Of a DNA stretch of 57,641 nucleotides, positions 1 through 9,412 are shown piece after piece. Within the stretch, counting starts at the first letter, position 1. Every line of letters begins with the position of its first letter. Made by a program: the position numbers and the translations under genes. The notes under the pieces are model-generated. The model was not told the DNA's origin. It did not search any database and saw only the letters and a list, made by a program, of their open reading frames with translations. The stretch lies in the NCBI GenBank assembly GCA_029289235.1, contig JARFTZ010000036.1, forward strand, positions 1 to 57,641, given 5' to 3'. Source of the stretch: Gammaproteobacteria bacterium. Its GTDB lineage: Bacteria > Pseudomonadota > Gammaproteobacteria > Burkholderiales > Rhodocyclaceae.

Positions 1-181
1 CAAGGGCATACTCCTCGTGCGTTTTCGGGTGCAGGAACACCGGGAAATCCTTGCCCACCGGCCGGAAGCCGCGCGCCAGCATCTCGTCCGGCGACGCGCC
101 GACCACCACGTAGTCATGGTCCTGCACCGGCAGCCCGAGCAGGGCATCGCGCACTGCGCCGCCGACCGTGAACACGTGCAT
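1..181 (-). CDS. cca: CCA tRNA nucleotidyltransferase, N-terminal part (cut by window edge)
   Basis: Adds or repairs the 3'-CCA end of tRNA in the cytoplasm. Only the first 60 codons are in the window; the gene runs off the left edge. The translation opens [16 protein letters not shown] and continues with [16 protein letters not shown] and [15 protein letters not shown]. These are the hallmark N-terminal blocks of class II CCA-adding enzymes, including the GGAVRD phosphate-binding motif and the first acidic DxD-type catalytic segment (QDHDYVV). The ATG at 181-179 gives the same N-terminus as E. coli Cca. The glutathione S-transferase gene ends 13 bp upstream on the same strand, so the two may be co-transcribed. 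The family assignment is secure; the presence of the C-terminal HD domain cannot be seen. Confidence 0.93.
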   Translation of the reverse strand, partial: MHVFTVGGAVRDALLGLPVQDHDYVVVGASPDEMLARGFRPVGKDFPVFLHPKTHEEYAL

Positions 182-194
182 CGATCTATGCCGC

Positions 195-815
195 TCAGTC
201 GCTCTCGGCCAGCGCACCGGCCCGCCATTCCTGCATCGCCGGCAGTGCCGCCATGGTCTCGACCCATTGCCGCGAGGCTTCGGGCAACTCGACGTGATAC
301 GTCAGAAAGCGCCAGACGACCGGCGCATACATCGCGTCCGCAATGGTGAAATGGCCGAAGAGGAACGGCCCCTTGCGCCCGTACTTCTGGCGGCACTCTT
401 CCCAGATCGCGACGATTCGCGCAATGTCGGCCGAGACCTGCGCCGTCGGTTCGGCGAACGGCTTCGAGGCGCGCACGTCCATCGGCATGCCTTCGCGCAG
501 GGACGGGAATCCGGCGTGCATCTCTGCGGCGATTGAACGCGCGAGCGCCCGCGCCTTGCGTTCCGACGGCAGCAGCGTGGAGACTTTCTCCGCGAGATAT
601 TCGCAGATCGCCAGCGAATCCCAGACGACGACCTCGCCGTCGATCAGGCAAGGGACCTTGCCCGACGGCGAGTACTTGAGGATTTCGCCCTTGGTTGCGC
701 TGGTGCGCAGGGGGATCAGGATTTCCTCGAAATGCAGGCCGGCCTGCTTCATGGCCAGCCAGGGACGCAGGCTCCACGACGAATAATTGCGGGTACCGAT
801 GACCAGTTTCATCAT
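195..815 (-). CDS. glutathione S-transferase family protein
   Basis: A 206-residue cytosolic GST-fold protein, the usual length for the family. The N-terminal thioredoxin-like half (about 1-80) starts [20 protein letters not shown], where the SSWS serine is the likely glutathione-activating residue. It continues with the KVPCLIDGE cis-proline segment and the [11 protein letters not shown] substrate-binding turn. The C-terminal half (about 90-200) is the all-alpha domain with [15 protein letters not shown], the N-capping box region. A weak GGAG lies 9 bases upstream of the first ATG; a second ATG follows immediately. Physiological substrate is unknown. It lies between cca and the SDR gene, all on the minus strand. 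Confidence 0.88.
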   Translation of the reverse strand: MMKLVIGTRNYSSWSLRPWLAMKQAGLHFEEILIPLRTSATKGEILKYSPSGKVPCLIDGEVVVWDSLAICEYLAEKVSTLLPSERKARALARSIAAEMHAGFPSLREGMPMDVRASKPFAEPTAQVSADIARIVAIWEECRQKYGRKGPFLFGHFTIADAMYAPVVWRFLTYHVELPEASRQWVETMAALPAMQEWRAGALAESD

Positions 816-838
816 GATGAAAATCTCCAGGAGTCCGG

Positions 839-1798
839 TCAGCGCCCGGAGTGACGACGCAACTCGTCCAGGCGCGACCTTGCAGTAAACGGCTTCAGGT
901 AGGTCGGCGCCACCGCTTCAAGCGATTGCGGCTGCCAGCCGGGAAAGACGTGCAGCCCGTCGGTGACGCTATCCACCTGCAGGGACCGCAGATTGTCCGG
1001 GGACATCGGCGGATTCGGCAGGAGGCCGAGTATACCGGCCTGCAGCCGGGCAAGGAAATAGGGGAGTCCGCAGACCGGTCGCGCGTGGCCGGTGAGCTGG
1101 CCGACGTAAGCGACCAGGTCGCGCAGGCGGTAACTCGCCGGACCGCCCAGCTCGTAGACCCTGCCGATGGTTTCGCTGTTGTTCAGCGCGGCGCAGAAGG
1201 CATCGGCGACATCCCCGACGTAGACCGGCTGGAAGCGGGTGTCGGCGCCGGCTAGCGGCAGGAACGGGGCAGTTGCCAGCAAGCCGGCGAAGAGGTTGAG
1301 GAAGGCGTCGCCCGGTCCGAAGATGACTGACGGGCGGAACACCGTGACCTCCAGCCCGTTCGCCGGATCGAGAACGACGGCCTCGCCTGCCGCCTTGGAA
1401 CGGAGGTAGGCCGACGGCGCGTCGACGCTGGCCTTGAGCGCGCTCATGTGCAGCAGACGGCGCACGCCTGTCGACCTCATCGCCGCGACGATCCGCCGCG
1501 GCAGTTCGACGTGCGCGGCGGCAAAGCGCTTGCCGTAGGGCGCGCTGCCGTCGCGGTCGTGCAGGATGCCGACGAGATTGATGACCGCGTCCGCGTCGCC
1601 GATCAACTCGTTCAGTGTCAGCGGGTCGTGGCTGTCGGCCGCGAGAAGACGCACGCCGGGCAGCAGGGCCAGGGATTTGCGGCTTTCCGGACGGCGCGTC
1701 GGCACCGTCACCTGTACGCCCCGCGCCGCCAGCCGTCCGGCCAGGCAGCTGCCGACAAAACCGCTCCCTCCGAAAATCACCACCTTTGCTGGCATCAT
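839..1798 (-). CDS. complex I NDUFA9-like NAD(P)-binding protein (atypical SDR)
   Basis: A 319-residue Rossmann-fold protein of the atypical short-chain dehydrogenase group that includes the NDUFA9/39-kDa subunit of complex I. The nucleotide-binding motif IFGGSGFVGSCLAGRL is at about residues 8-23. A NLVGIL segment closes the first Rossmann half, the SALKAS and AYLRSKAAGE segments occupy the positions of the SDR Ser and YxxxK, and VFRPSVIFGPGD and FQPVYVGDVADA are the characteristic downstream blocks. A GGAGG lies 6 bases before the first of two adjacent ATGs. In bacteria these proteins are usually monofunctional epimerase/reductase-like enzymes of uncertain substrate and are not proven respiratory subunits. 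It sits between slt and the GST gene on the same strand. Confidence 0.85.
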   Translation of the reverse strand: MMPAKVVIFGGSGFVGSCLAGRLAARGVQVTVPTRRPESRKSLALLPGVRLLAADSHDPLTLNELIGDADAVINLVGILHDRDGSAPYGKRFAAAHVELPRRIVAAMRSTGVRRLLHMSALKASVDAPSAYLRSKAAGEAVVLDPANGLEVTVFRPSVIFGPGDAFLNLFAGLLATAPFLPLAGADTRFQPVYVGDVADAFCAALNNSETIGRVYELGGPASYRLRDLVAYVGQLTGHARPVCGLPYFLARLQAGILGLLPNPPMSPDNLRSLQVDSVTDGLHVFPGWQPQSLEAVAPTYLKPFTARSRLDELRRHSGR

Positions 1799-1862
1799 GC
1801 GGCACCTCCACCGGCGTGTGCCGGAAAGTTATCCGTGAATCTGCTATTCAGTGACTGCGCAA

Positions 1863-3794
1863 CTACGGCAACTCCTCGGCCTTCGGCGTCGCGCGCGGGC
1901 CGATGATCCCGAGTCGTTCCTTCAGCGACTGCGGCTGGCCGTTGAACAGCGCCGAGTAATAGACCGCGTTGCTCATCACCTTCTTGACGTAATCGCGCGT
2001 TTCGTTGAACGGGATCGTCTCGGCGTAGACCGCGCCTTCCAGCGGGCGTTCGGCCATCCACTTGCGCGCCCGTCCGGGGCCGGCGTTGTAACCGGCGGAG
2101 GCGAGGACCGGGCTGTTGTCGAGGCCTTCCATGACCATGCGCATGTAGCTGGTGCCGAGCAGCAGGTTGGTCTCGGTGTCATTGACCTGGCCGTGATGGT
2201 AGTCCGTCAGGCCGATCTTCTTGGCCACCCAGCGGGCCGTCGCCGGCATCAGCTGCATCAGGCCGGAGGCGCCGGCCGACGAGCGTGCATTGGTCACGAA
2301 ACGGCTTTCCTGGCGCATCAGGCCGTAGACCCAGGCGTCGTCGAGCGACTGGGTCCGTGCGGCCGGGCGCACCTGCTCGCTGAACGGCGCCAGGTAGCGC
2401 AGCGTGTAGTCGTGTTCGTCGCGGGTGCGGTCGGCGGCGGCGATCGCCCGGTCATAGACGCCGGCACGGTTGGCCACCGCGGCGACGGCGAGCAGTTCGC
2501 GGTCGTTCATTCCGCGCAAGGCCCAGTTCCATTCGCGGACACCCTCCGTGCGCAGGTCGAGGCTGAGCAGCGCGAGGGCGCGCCGGATCGCCGGGCGCGA
2601 CTCGACAGCGGCGATTTCTTCCTGCGTCGGCGGGATCGTCCGGGGGGGCGGGTTGATCGTCCGCCCGAGTTCCTCGTCGGCGAGATTGCCGTAGAAGTGC
2701 GGCTGCCCGGCCACCTTGGCGAACAAGGCGCTGGCCTCCTCCAGCCGTCCGCCGGCACGGTAGGCGCGCCCCAGCCAGTAGGTCCAGGTCGGCTGTCCGG
2801 CGAGCGCCGGCGGCATCTTCTCGATGGCGGCGCGGACCGCTCCCCAGTCCAGTGCGCGCAGCGCGGCGCGCACTTTCCATTGCGCCACCTCGTCGGACAT
2901 CGGCACATCGCCGGCCTTGAGATACCAGTCGAGCGCGTCGACCATGTGCCGCTGCGCGGCCTGCCAGCCGATCTGGCTCCAGGCCCAGCCTTTTTCCTCC
3001 GGCTGCAGGCGCGATTCGATCTTTTCCAACTGTTCGGCCGCCATGCGCGGATCGTTGCGCGCGATGCGTGCGATTGCCAGCGCAGCGAGTTCGCGGTTCA
3101 TGCGGCTGGCCGAGGGATTGGCCTTGACCAGCCATTTCAACGGCGAGTCGGTCACCGCTTTTGCGGTGGCCGGGGTCGGCGTCTGGCTCTGCGGGAGATA
3201 GTTCATCGCATGGCGGGCGCCGCCAAGGCGATTCGTTTCGACGAGGCGACGAATGCGTGCCCACACATCGTCGGCGAGGACGCGCTTCTCGAGAATCAGC
3301 GCTTCGAGCACCGGGTGGCATGCCTCGGGCGTGTCGACAAGCGTCAGCCACAGCGGCATGGCGTCGTCGAGCATCGTCGCATCGCCGCGCAGCCGGCGGC
3401 TTTGCAGGGCGTAGCACTGCAGTTCCTGATCCGGCTGGAGCAGGGTGGGAAACTCTGTGTCGAACAGCGACCACAGCTGCTGCTTGCCGAGTTCCTTCAA
3501 CCAGTCGCCGCGCATCTTCTCGGCGAGGTAGCTGCCGCGGTGATCATCGAGGAGGGCACGCACCCGTGCCGGATCGACGTCGTTCTTCAGTTCAAGTTGA
3601 AGCCGCCAGTAATCGACATACGGCGCAAGCAGATGCCCCTGCACCTGCCCGGCGATACGTTCGAGCCGCAAGCGGTCGCCGGAGCGCGTGGCGTCGCGTG
3701 CCGAGAGGATCAGATCGTCGCCGGGCGCGGCTTTTGCCAGCGGGGAAACGAGGGCGGAAAACAGGAGCAGGACGGCGGCGGCGCGGAACTTCAT
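1863..3794 (-). CDS. slt: soluble lytic murein transglycosylase
   Basis: Exo-acting lytic transglycosylase that cleaves the MurNAc-GlcNAc bond of peptidoglycan in the periplasm. The ATG at 3794 gives a 643-residue precursor, matching Slt70 of E. coli. It begins with a clear signal peptide (MKFRAAAVLLLFSALVSPLAKA). The long alpha-helical superhelical U-domain fills about 30-450. The C-terminal SLT domain carries the catalytic glutamate in LMRQESRFVTNARS, then SGLMQLMPATARWVA and YNAGPGRARKW. The open frame extends further upstream but without a signal peptide. It is divergent from the 5-formyl-THF cyclo-ligase gene, with 43 bp between the two start codons. No frameshift is seen. Confidence 0.95.
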   Translation of the reverse strand: MKFRAAAVLLLFSALVSPLAKAAPGDDLILSARDATRSGDRLRLERIAGQVQGHLLAPYVDYWRLQLELKNDVDPARVRALLDDHRGSYLAEKMRGDWLKELGKQQLWSLFDTEFPTLLQPDQELQCYALQSRRLRGDATMLDDAMPLWLTLVDTPEACHPVLEALILEKRVLADDVWARIRRLVETNRLGGARHAMNYLPQSQTPTPATAKAVTDSPLKWLVKANPSASRMNRELAALAIARIARNDPRMAAEQLEKIESRLQPEEKGWAWSQIGWQAAQRHMVDALDWYLKAGDVPMSDEVAQWKVRAALRALDWGAVRAAIEKMPPALAGQPTWTYWLGRAYRAGGRLEEASALFAKVAGQPHFYGNLADEELGRTINPPPRTIPPTQEEIAAVESRPAIRRALALLSLDLRTEGVREWNWALRGMNDRELLAVAAVANRAGVYDRAIAAADRTRDEHDYTLRYLAPFSEQVRPAARTQSLDDAWVYGLMRQESRFVTNARSSAGASGLMQLMPATARWVAKKIGLTDYHHGQVNDTETNLLLGTSYMRMVMEGLDNSPVLASAGYNAGPGRARKWMAERPLEGAVYAETIPFNETRDYVKKVMSNAVYYSALFNGQPQSLKERLGIIGPRATPKAEELP

Positions 3795-3837
3795 GATAAG
3801 CTGGAAAACCCGTGAATACTGGCTTTCAGCATACCAC

Positions 3838-4452
3838 ATGAGCGTCGACCAAACGCCCGGAACCGCCCGTGTCGTCGCCAACCACAGCGCCTGGCGAAAG
3901 GCGCTGCGGAAAGACGCCATCGCCCGGCGCATGGCGCTGAGCCAAAACGAATGCGGGCACAATTCCGAGGCGATCCGGCACCATCTGCACCGTCATTTTC
4001 CGCAACTCGCGGCGCTGCGTGTCGGCTTTTGCTGGCCGCTGAAGAACGAACCCGACCTGCGTCCGCTACTGGCGCACTGGCAGATCGAGGGAAACCTGTC
4101 GTTCGCCGCGCTGCTGCCGGTGGTCGTTGCGGCGAACCGGCCGCTGGCTTTCCGCGCCTGGACACCGGAAACGCCGTTGAACGAGGATCGCTATGGCATT
4201 CCGACGCCGGCGGCCGGCGATTTTCTCCAGCCGCAGGCGCTGTTGATTCCGCTGGTGGCCTTCGACGCGGCCGGTTACCGGCTCGGCTACGGCGGCGGGT
4301 TCTTCGACCGGACACTGGCTTCGCTGCACCCGCGGCCGCTTGCCATCGGCGTCGGCTTCGAACTGAACCGCGTTGAGACGATCCACCCGGAAGCGCACGA
4401 CGCACGCCTCGACGCGATCGTTACCGAAGCCGGGGTGATGACCTTTCCCTGA
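3838..4452 (+). CDS. fthC: 5-formyltetrahydrofolate cyclo-ligase
   Basis: Converts 5-formyl-THF to 5,10-methenyl-THF with ATP, recycling the inhibitory folate form in the cytoplasm. The chosen ATG gives 204 residues, normal for the YgfA/FTHFS family. Seen are the N-terminal basic segment with WRKALRKDAIARR, a central ANRPLAFRAW block and the diagnostic C-terminal LIPLVAFDAAGYRLGYGGG followed by FFDRTL. The open frame continues upstream into the slt signal-peptide region, but that extension has no homology-like character. It is the only plus-strand gene in the first 19 kb and shares a very short divergent promoter region with slt. No 6S RNA-like stretch fits beside it. Confidence 0.93.
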   Translation: MSVDQTPGTARVVANHSAWRKALRKDAIARRMALSQNECGHNSEAIRHHLHRHFPQLAALRVGFCWPLKNEPDLRPLLAHWQIEGNLSFAALLPVVVAANRPLAFRAWTPETPLNEDRYGIPTPAAGDFLQPQALLIPLVAFDAAGYRLGYGGGFFDRTLASLHPRPLAIGVGFELNRVETIHPEAHDARLDAIVTEAGVMTFP

Positions 4453-4464
4453 AGCGGTAACGAT

Positions 4465-5775
4465 TCAGCGAAACTCGAACAGTTCGCGATGGAAGCGCCC
4501 TGCGGTGAGGCCGAAATCGCGCTCCAGCACCGTTTGCAGCGTCCGACCCCAGCGCGTCGGCCCGCAGAACCATACACTTCCTGTTCTGCTCACGCACTGG
4601 CCGATGTCGGCGGCGGAAAAGCGTCCTTCACGGCTGGAAACGCGTCTGTGCAGTTGAACTCCGGCCTTGCGGCACAGCTCTTCAAGCCCGGCAGGATAAG
4701 CGATCTCCCGGCTGTCGCGGGCGCTGTAGAAAAGGTGGATTTTCCCGTTCGCTCCGCCCCGCTCCGCCAGCATTTCGAGCCGTGCCATGAACGGAGCGAC
4801 CCCGACGCCGCCGGCCACCCAGACCTGATCCTCGGCGACATCGCCGAAATCGAAACGGCCGTAGGGCCCTTCGATGCTGACCGCGTCGCCGACCTTGACC
4901 CGCCCCGGCAGCGCGCGCGTGTAATCGCCGAGCGGCTTGATGGCGAAGGCCAGTTGCGCATCGGGCTTCCATTCCGAGACGATCGAGAAGGGGTGCGGAC
5001 CTTCGTTGTCGTCCAGCGTCAGCAGGGCGAACTGTCCCGCCGTGTGGCCGGGCCAGTCCGGTCCCGGAGCGACGCCCAGTTCAAGGACGCCCGATTCGCC
5101 GACGTTTGCCCGCACGATTCGTCCCGTATGGCGGCGTGAGGCGCCGATCGTCCCTTTCAGCGAAATCACCGCGATGACGCAGCCGGCAATGCAGATTGCC
5201 GTCAAGGAGATGCCGAATGGTGTCGCCAGCAGCTTGTCTTTCCAGAGCATGATGACGCTATGGTAAGCGCCCAGCAGGAACATGGCCGGGAAACCCTTGT
5301 GCAGCTTGCGGAACCAGCCATAGGGAACGAAGCGCAGCAGCGAGACGATGCCGAGAACAATCAGGCCCCACGCGGCCCATTCGCCCATTTCCTTGGCTTG
5401 GCCCACGAGCGAGAAGCCGCCGCCGTGCTCACGTTTTTGCCGGGCGGCTGCCTCGATCCAGCCCCACGAGATGAGTGTCCGGGGCGACAGGATCAGCAGC
5501 CAGTGCATTGCGACCATCAGCACCGCGGCGATGCCCGTCCATTTATGGACGTAATACAGCTTGTCGAGGCCGCCGAGTTGCTGCTCCAGCCATGCCGGGC
5601 GTAACGCGAGCAGCATGCAGAACCCCATCCACCCCAGTGCCAGCGCGCCGGTCAGCGCGGTGTACGCCTTGCGCAGGGTGAAGAACGAGTCCGTGGAGGT
5701 CAGGGTGCCGGCGGGCTGCAGGACGGCCCAGAGGGCAACGATGATGAGGGACAGGGGAAGCAGAAAGCGTTTCAT
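4465..5775 (-). CDS. ferric reductase-like transmembrane flavoprotein
   Basis: Membrane flavocytochrome-like oxidoreductase of about 436 residues from the ATG at 5775 (an ATG at 5811 would add 12). The N-terminal half has about six membrane segments with paired histidines suited to haem ligation (KLYYVHKWTGIAAVLMVAMH and HKGFPAMFLLGAYHS), as in the ferric-reductase/NOX superfamily. The C-terminal half is a ferredoxin-reductase module: an FAD-binding barrel including HPFSIVSEW, then the NAD(P) site VWVAGGVGVAPFMARLEML and the terminal FCGPTRWGRTLQ. It probably passes electrons from NAD(P)H through FAD and haem to an extracytoplasmic acceptor; the acceptor is not evident. It is the next gene downstream of the large GGDEF/EAL gene on the same strand, about 110 bp away. 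Confidence 0.85.
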   Translation of the reverse strand: MKRFLLPLSLIIVALWAVLQPAGTLTSTDSFFTLRKAYTALTGALALGWMGFCMLLALRPAWLEQQLGGLDKLYYVHKWTGIAAVLMVAMHWLLILSPRTLISWGWIEAAARQKREHGGGFSLVGQAKEMGEWAAWGLIVLGIVSLLRFVPYGWFRKLHKGFPAMFLLGAYHSVIMLWKDKLLATPFGISLTAICIAGCVIAVISLKGTIGASRRHTGRIVRANVGESGVLELGVAPGPDWPGHTAGQFALLTLDDNEGPHPFSIVSEWKPDAQLAFAIKPLGDYTRALPGRVKVGDAVSIEGPYGRFDFGDVAEDQVWVAGGVGVAPFMARLEMLAERGGANGKIHLFYSARDSREIAYPAGLEELCRKAGVQLHRRVSSREGRFSAADIGQCVSRTGSVWFCGPTRWGRTLQTVLERDFGLTAGRFHRELFEFR

Positions 5776-5883
5776 GGCCGTAGGGAAATGACAAGTGGTG
5801 AACGCTGTCATTGTCGCGCCGGTCCGGTTGCAAAGAATTTCGCCGTGGCGAACGTCTGTTGCAAATGATTTCAGTCGCGCGCC

Positions 5884-8800
5884 TCAGTTCCCCGCAGTCC
5901 CGCCCGAGAAATCGCGCACGAAGGTTTCCAGCTCGTCGGCCGGCAGCGGTTGCGCCAGCCAGTACCCCTGCACCTCGTCGCAGCGGAACAGCTGCAGCAG
6001 GTTGCACAGCTCCTCGGTTTCCACCCCTTCGGCGATGGTCCGCAGCTTCAGGCTGTGCGCCATCTGGATGATCGCGCGGACGATTGCCGCATCGTCGGGG
6101 TCCGACGCCAGGTCGCGCACGAAGGACTGGTCGATCTTCAGCTTGTCGACAGCGAAGCGTTTGAGGTAGGCGAGACTGGAATAGCCGGTGCCGAAATCGT
6201 CGACCGACAGCTTCACGCCCAGCGCCTTCAGGCGATGCACCGTATCGAGCGTGGCTTCGGCGTCCTGCAGCAGGATCGACTCGGTCAGTTCGAGTTCCAG
6301 CCACTGCGAGTCGAGGTCGGAGAGCACCAGAGCTTCGATCACCGTATTGACGAGGTCGAGCCGCTTGAACTGGATCGCCGAAAGATTGACCGCCATGACC
6401 AATGGCGGCAACCCGGCATCCTGCCAGGCACGGGCCTGGCGGCAGGCCTCGCGCAGCACCCAGGCGCCGATCTGCACGATCAGGCCCGAATCCTCGGCGA
6501 CCGGGATGAACTTGCCCGGCGGCACCAGCCCGCTCTCCGGATTGTTCCAGCGTACCAGCGCCTCGACGCCGACGATGGTCCGTTCCTGCAAATCGAGCTG
6601 CGGCTGGTAATGCAGGACGAACTCCCGCTTGTCCAGCGCCCGCCGCAGCTGCGTTTCCAGCGTCAGATGCTCGACGACCTGCAGGTTCATCTGCTCGGTG
6701 AAGAAGCGGTGGCTGTTGCGACCGGCTTCCTTGGCGTGGTACATCGCCGTGTCGGCCTTTTTCAGCAGCGTGTCGAAATCGTTGCCGTCGTCGGGGTAGA
6801 TCGCTACGCCGATCGAGAACGACGTCATCAGGTTGTGTTCGCCGACGTGAAACGGCTGCCCCATGCGTTGCTGGATCTTGTCGGCGACGCGCGCCACGGC
6901 ATCGGTATCACGTACCTCGTTGAGCACGATGATGAACTCGTCGCCGCCCTGCCGGCTGATCGTGTCGGAGTCGCGCACACAGCCCTTCAGGCGGTCGACG
7001 ATCGCCTTGAGCAGGGCATCGCCCACCGGGTGGCCGAGCGAGTCGTTGATCTTCTTGAAACGGTCGAGATCGAGGAACAGCAGCGCCACCCGGCTCTGCG
7101 ACCGCGCTGCCAGGGCCATGGCCTGCGCCATGCGGTCGCGCAGCAGCAGGCGGTTCGGCAGTTCGGTCAGCGGATCGTGATGCGCGAGGAATTCGATGCG
7201 CGCCTGCGCCGCCTTGCGCTCGGTCATGTCCGAGAAGATGTACACGTAATACCTGGCCGAACCGTCGGCCTCGCGCACCGCCGAAACGCCGAGCCACTCG
7301 GGATACAGCTCGCCATTCTTGCGCCGGTTCCACACCTCGCCCTGCCAGTGTCCTGCGCGTTCAAGGATCGCCCGCATCGTGGCGAAGAAACTTTCGTCCT
7401 GGTGCGTCGAAGAGAACAGCACCGGCGTGTTGCCAAGCACCTCGTCGGCGGCGTAGCCGGTCACAGTTTCGAAGGCCGGGTTGACCGAGACGATGCGGTG
7501 CTCGGCGTCGGTTACCAGAATCCCCTCGCCGCTGTGCCGAATGGCTTCGAACGCCAGCCGCGCCTTCTCGTCGGCGAGACGGCGTTCGGTAATGTCCGAG
7601 AAGGTCATCACCACCCGTGGTGTCTTGCCGTCCTCGACCTGCAATGGCGAGGTGCTGACTTCCAGCCAGCGGACAGCTTCGTCGCCGACTCGCAGGCCGA
7701 CGATCCGGTTGCGGATCTCACGTTCGCGGCAGAGCGACTGCATCAGTGCGGCGTCATCGAACGGGCTCGGGATTTCCTGTTCGTCGTTGTCGAGGAAGTG
7801 CAATGGCAAATTGCGCGCGTTTACCCCCTGCAGCCCTCCCTCCGGAGCACCGATGATCCGTTCCACCGCGCGGTTGGCGAAAAGGCAGAAACCCCCGGGG
7901 GACAGCACCGCCAGCCCCTCGGCCATCACCGTCATCGCTCCGCGGAAACGGGCTTCGCTTTCCTGCAAGCGCGAGGTCAGCTCACGCAACTCGGTGATGT
8001 CTTCCTTGACCGCCATGACGTTGGTGATCGCGCCGTCGCTATCGCGGACCGGTGCGATATGGACTCGCTCCCAGTAGATGCTGCCGTCGCGCCGCCGGCT
8101 CGGCAATTCGCCGTGCCAGGGCTGGCCGCTGCGGATTACCTCATGCATTTCGCGATAGGCGGCCGGGGCCGCATCGCCGACGCCGAGCATGTCGGCGCGC
8201 CGTCCGATCACCTCGTCGCGGGCGTAGCCCGAACTCTGCAGGAACATCGCGTTGACGTACTCGACACGCCCCGCCAGGTCCGTGATCACAATCGATGCGG
8301 GATTCTGCTCGACGACCAGCGACAGGCTCCCGGCGTACGCTTCCGCTCGACGCTGACGGGCCAGCAAACGGAATGTGAGGAAAGCGAGGAGCAGAGTCAG
8401 CGCACCGCCTGTCGCGCCGATCACCGTGGAGCGGTTGGTCCGGTTCGCCGCCAGCCACAGAGGGCCTGCTTCGACACGGACGGTCCACATATGGCCGGCG
8501 AGGACGAAGTTGCGGGTGAGAGCCAGACTGCCGGAGGATTGCGCGGTTTTGGCCGGCAGGGCGGGCCCACGCTGAATGGCCTTGCCGGGTTCGGAGAAAT
8601 CACTCAGCGTGACGAGCAGCCCGGCGTCGTCCAGCGACGCCGCCATTTCGAACAACTCCCCGATGTCCATCGATGCGACGAGGATGCCGGCAACGGACTG
8701 GTTCCGTTCTTCAGGCAACATGGGAGGGCCTGCGCCATGGAACACCGGCGCAACGAACACGACCACCTTGCGCTCGTTCGGATCGCCGGCAACGGACGGA

Positions 8801-9384
8801 ATGAGTCCCGTGGACAATACGGTTCCTGTCCTGATCGCCTGGTCGATCAACGGAGCGCGCCCGTCGATCGAATACAGGTCGAGGCCGTGCACCGGGCGGC
8901 GCGACGCGAGAGGTGTCTGGAATTGCACCGGATAATAAATGTCCCGTTCGGAGGATCGGAGCATGCTTCCGCCGGCCTCGATGGTGCTGATGGCGAATGT
9001 GTCGCCCCAGCGCTTCCTGCCCTGCGCCTCGAACGCTGCCCGGGCGGCCGCCTCGATGCGTGGCGCCCAGGCGAATCCGCGCAGGCCGGGACTCCAGCTG
9101 ATCGGGCCGAGAATCTGTTCGAATTTCTGCTCGTCGAGTTCGCCGACCGCGTGAAACGCGCGCTGAAGTACCGCAACCATCGCCAGCTGGTTTTCGAACG
9201 GACGGATGATCGACTCGGCGCGCGCGCTTGCGGCACTGTCGAAACGCTGTTCAAGATAGACCCTGTCGCTGCTCGCCACCTCGAAGACAAGCGCGGCCGT
9301 GGCGAGCAACCCGAGCAGCATTACCGCATAGGGGGCAGCCCGCCAGGAAGCGAAGCGCGAAAGGAAACTGCGAAAGAGATTCAT
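5884..9384 (-). CDS. CHASE/PAS sensor with GGDEF and EAL domains
   Basis: Large inner-membrane c-di-GMP protein of about 1166 residues from the ATG at 9384 (a GTG at 9402 would add six). A first membrane segment near the N-terminus (PYAVMLLGLLATAALVF) is followed by a roughly 280-residue periplasmic CHASE domain and a second membrane segment near 320-340. Three PAS-type domains follow (starting about 350, 480 and 615), the first with ASIVITDLAGRVEYVNAMF. The GGDEF domain keeps the active signature RQGGDEF, and the EAL domain keeps VGVEALVRW plus DFGTGYSSLAYLKRF. Both catalytic centres look intact, so it could make or degrade c-di-GMP. It starts 29 bp downstream of patB. The ligand is unknown. 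Confidence 0.92.
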   Translation of the reverse strand: MNLFRSFLSRFASWRAAPYAVMLLGLLATAALVFEVASSDRVYLEQRFDSAASARAESIIRPFENQLAMVAVLQRAFHAVGELDEQKFEQILGPISWSPGLRGFAWAPRIEAAARAAFEAQGRKRWGDTFAISTIEAGGSMLRSSERDIYYPVQFQTPLASRRPVHGLDLYSIDGRAPLIDQAIRTGTVLSTGLIPSVAGDPNERKVVVFVAPVFHGAGPPMLPEERNQSVAGILVASMDIGELFEMAASLDDAGLLVTLSDFSEPGKAIQRGPALPAKTAQSSGSLALTRNFVLAGHMWTVRVEAGPLWLAANRTNRSTVIGATGGALTLLLAFLTFRLLARQRRAEAYAGSLSLVVEQNPASIVITDLAGRVEYVNAMFLQSSGYARDEVIGRRADMLGVGDAAPAAYREMHEVIRSGQPWHGELPSRRRDGSIYWERVHIAPVRDSDGAITNVMAVKEDITELRELTSRLQESEARFRGAMTVMAEGLAVLSPGGFCLFANRAVERIIGAPEGGLQGVNARNLPLHFLDNDEQEIPSPFDDAALMQSLCREREIRNRIVGLRVGDEAVRWLEVSTSPLQVEDGKTPRVVMTFSDITERRLADEKARLAFEAIRHSGEGILVTDAEHRIVSVNPAFETVTGYAADEVLGNTPVLFSSTHQDESFFATMRAILERAGHWQGEVWNRRKNGELYPEWLGVSAVREADGSARYYVYIFSDMTERKAAQARIEFLAHHDPLTELPNRLLLRDRMAQAMALAARSQSRVALLFLDLDRFKKINDSLGHPVGDALLKAIVDRLKGCVRDSDTISRQGGDEFIIVLNEVRDTDAVARVADKIQQRMGQPFHVGEHNLMTSFSIGVAIYPDDGNDFDTLLKKADTAMYHAKEAGRNSHRFFTEQMNLQVVEHLTLETQLRRALDKREFVLHYQPQLDLQERTIVGVEALVRWNNPESGLVPPGKFIPVAEDSGLIVQIGAWVLREACRQARAWQDAGLPPLVMAVNLSAIQFKRLDLVNTVIEALVLSDLDSQWLELELTESILLQDAEATLDTVHRLKALGVKLSVDDFGTGYSSLAYLKRFAVDKLKIDQSFVRDLASDPDDAAIVRAIIQMAHSLKLRTIAEGVETEELCNLLQLFRCDEVQGYWLAQPLPADELETFVRDFSGGTAGN

Positions 9385-9412
9385 CCGGACAACACCCGCC
9401 ACCGAGTCGGCA

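Noticed and set aside
1851-3815. 654-codon plus-strand open frame
   Set aside because: It is the antisense of slt in GC-rich DNA; its composition is Arg/Gly/Ala/His-rich without any family motif, while the minus frame has a signal peptide and SLT catalytic blocks.
3795-3837. Possible 6S RNA next to the 5-formyl-THF cyclo-ligase gene
   Set aside because: 6S RNA often neighbours this gene, but only 43 bp lie upstream and 12 bp downstream, far too short.
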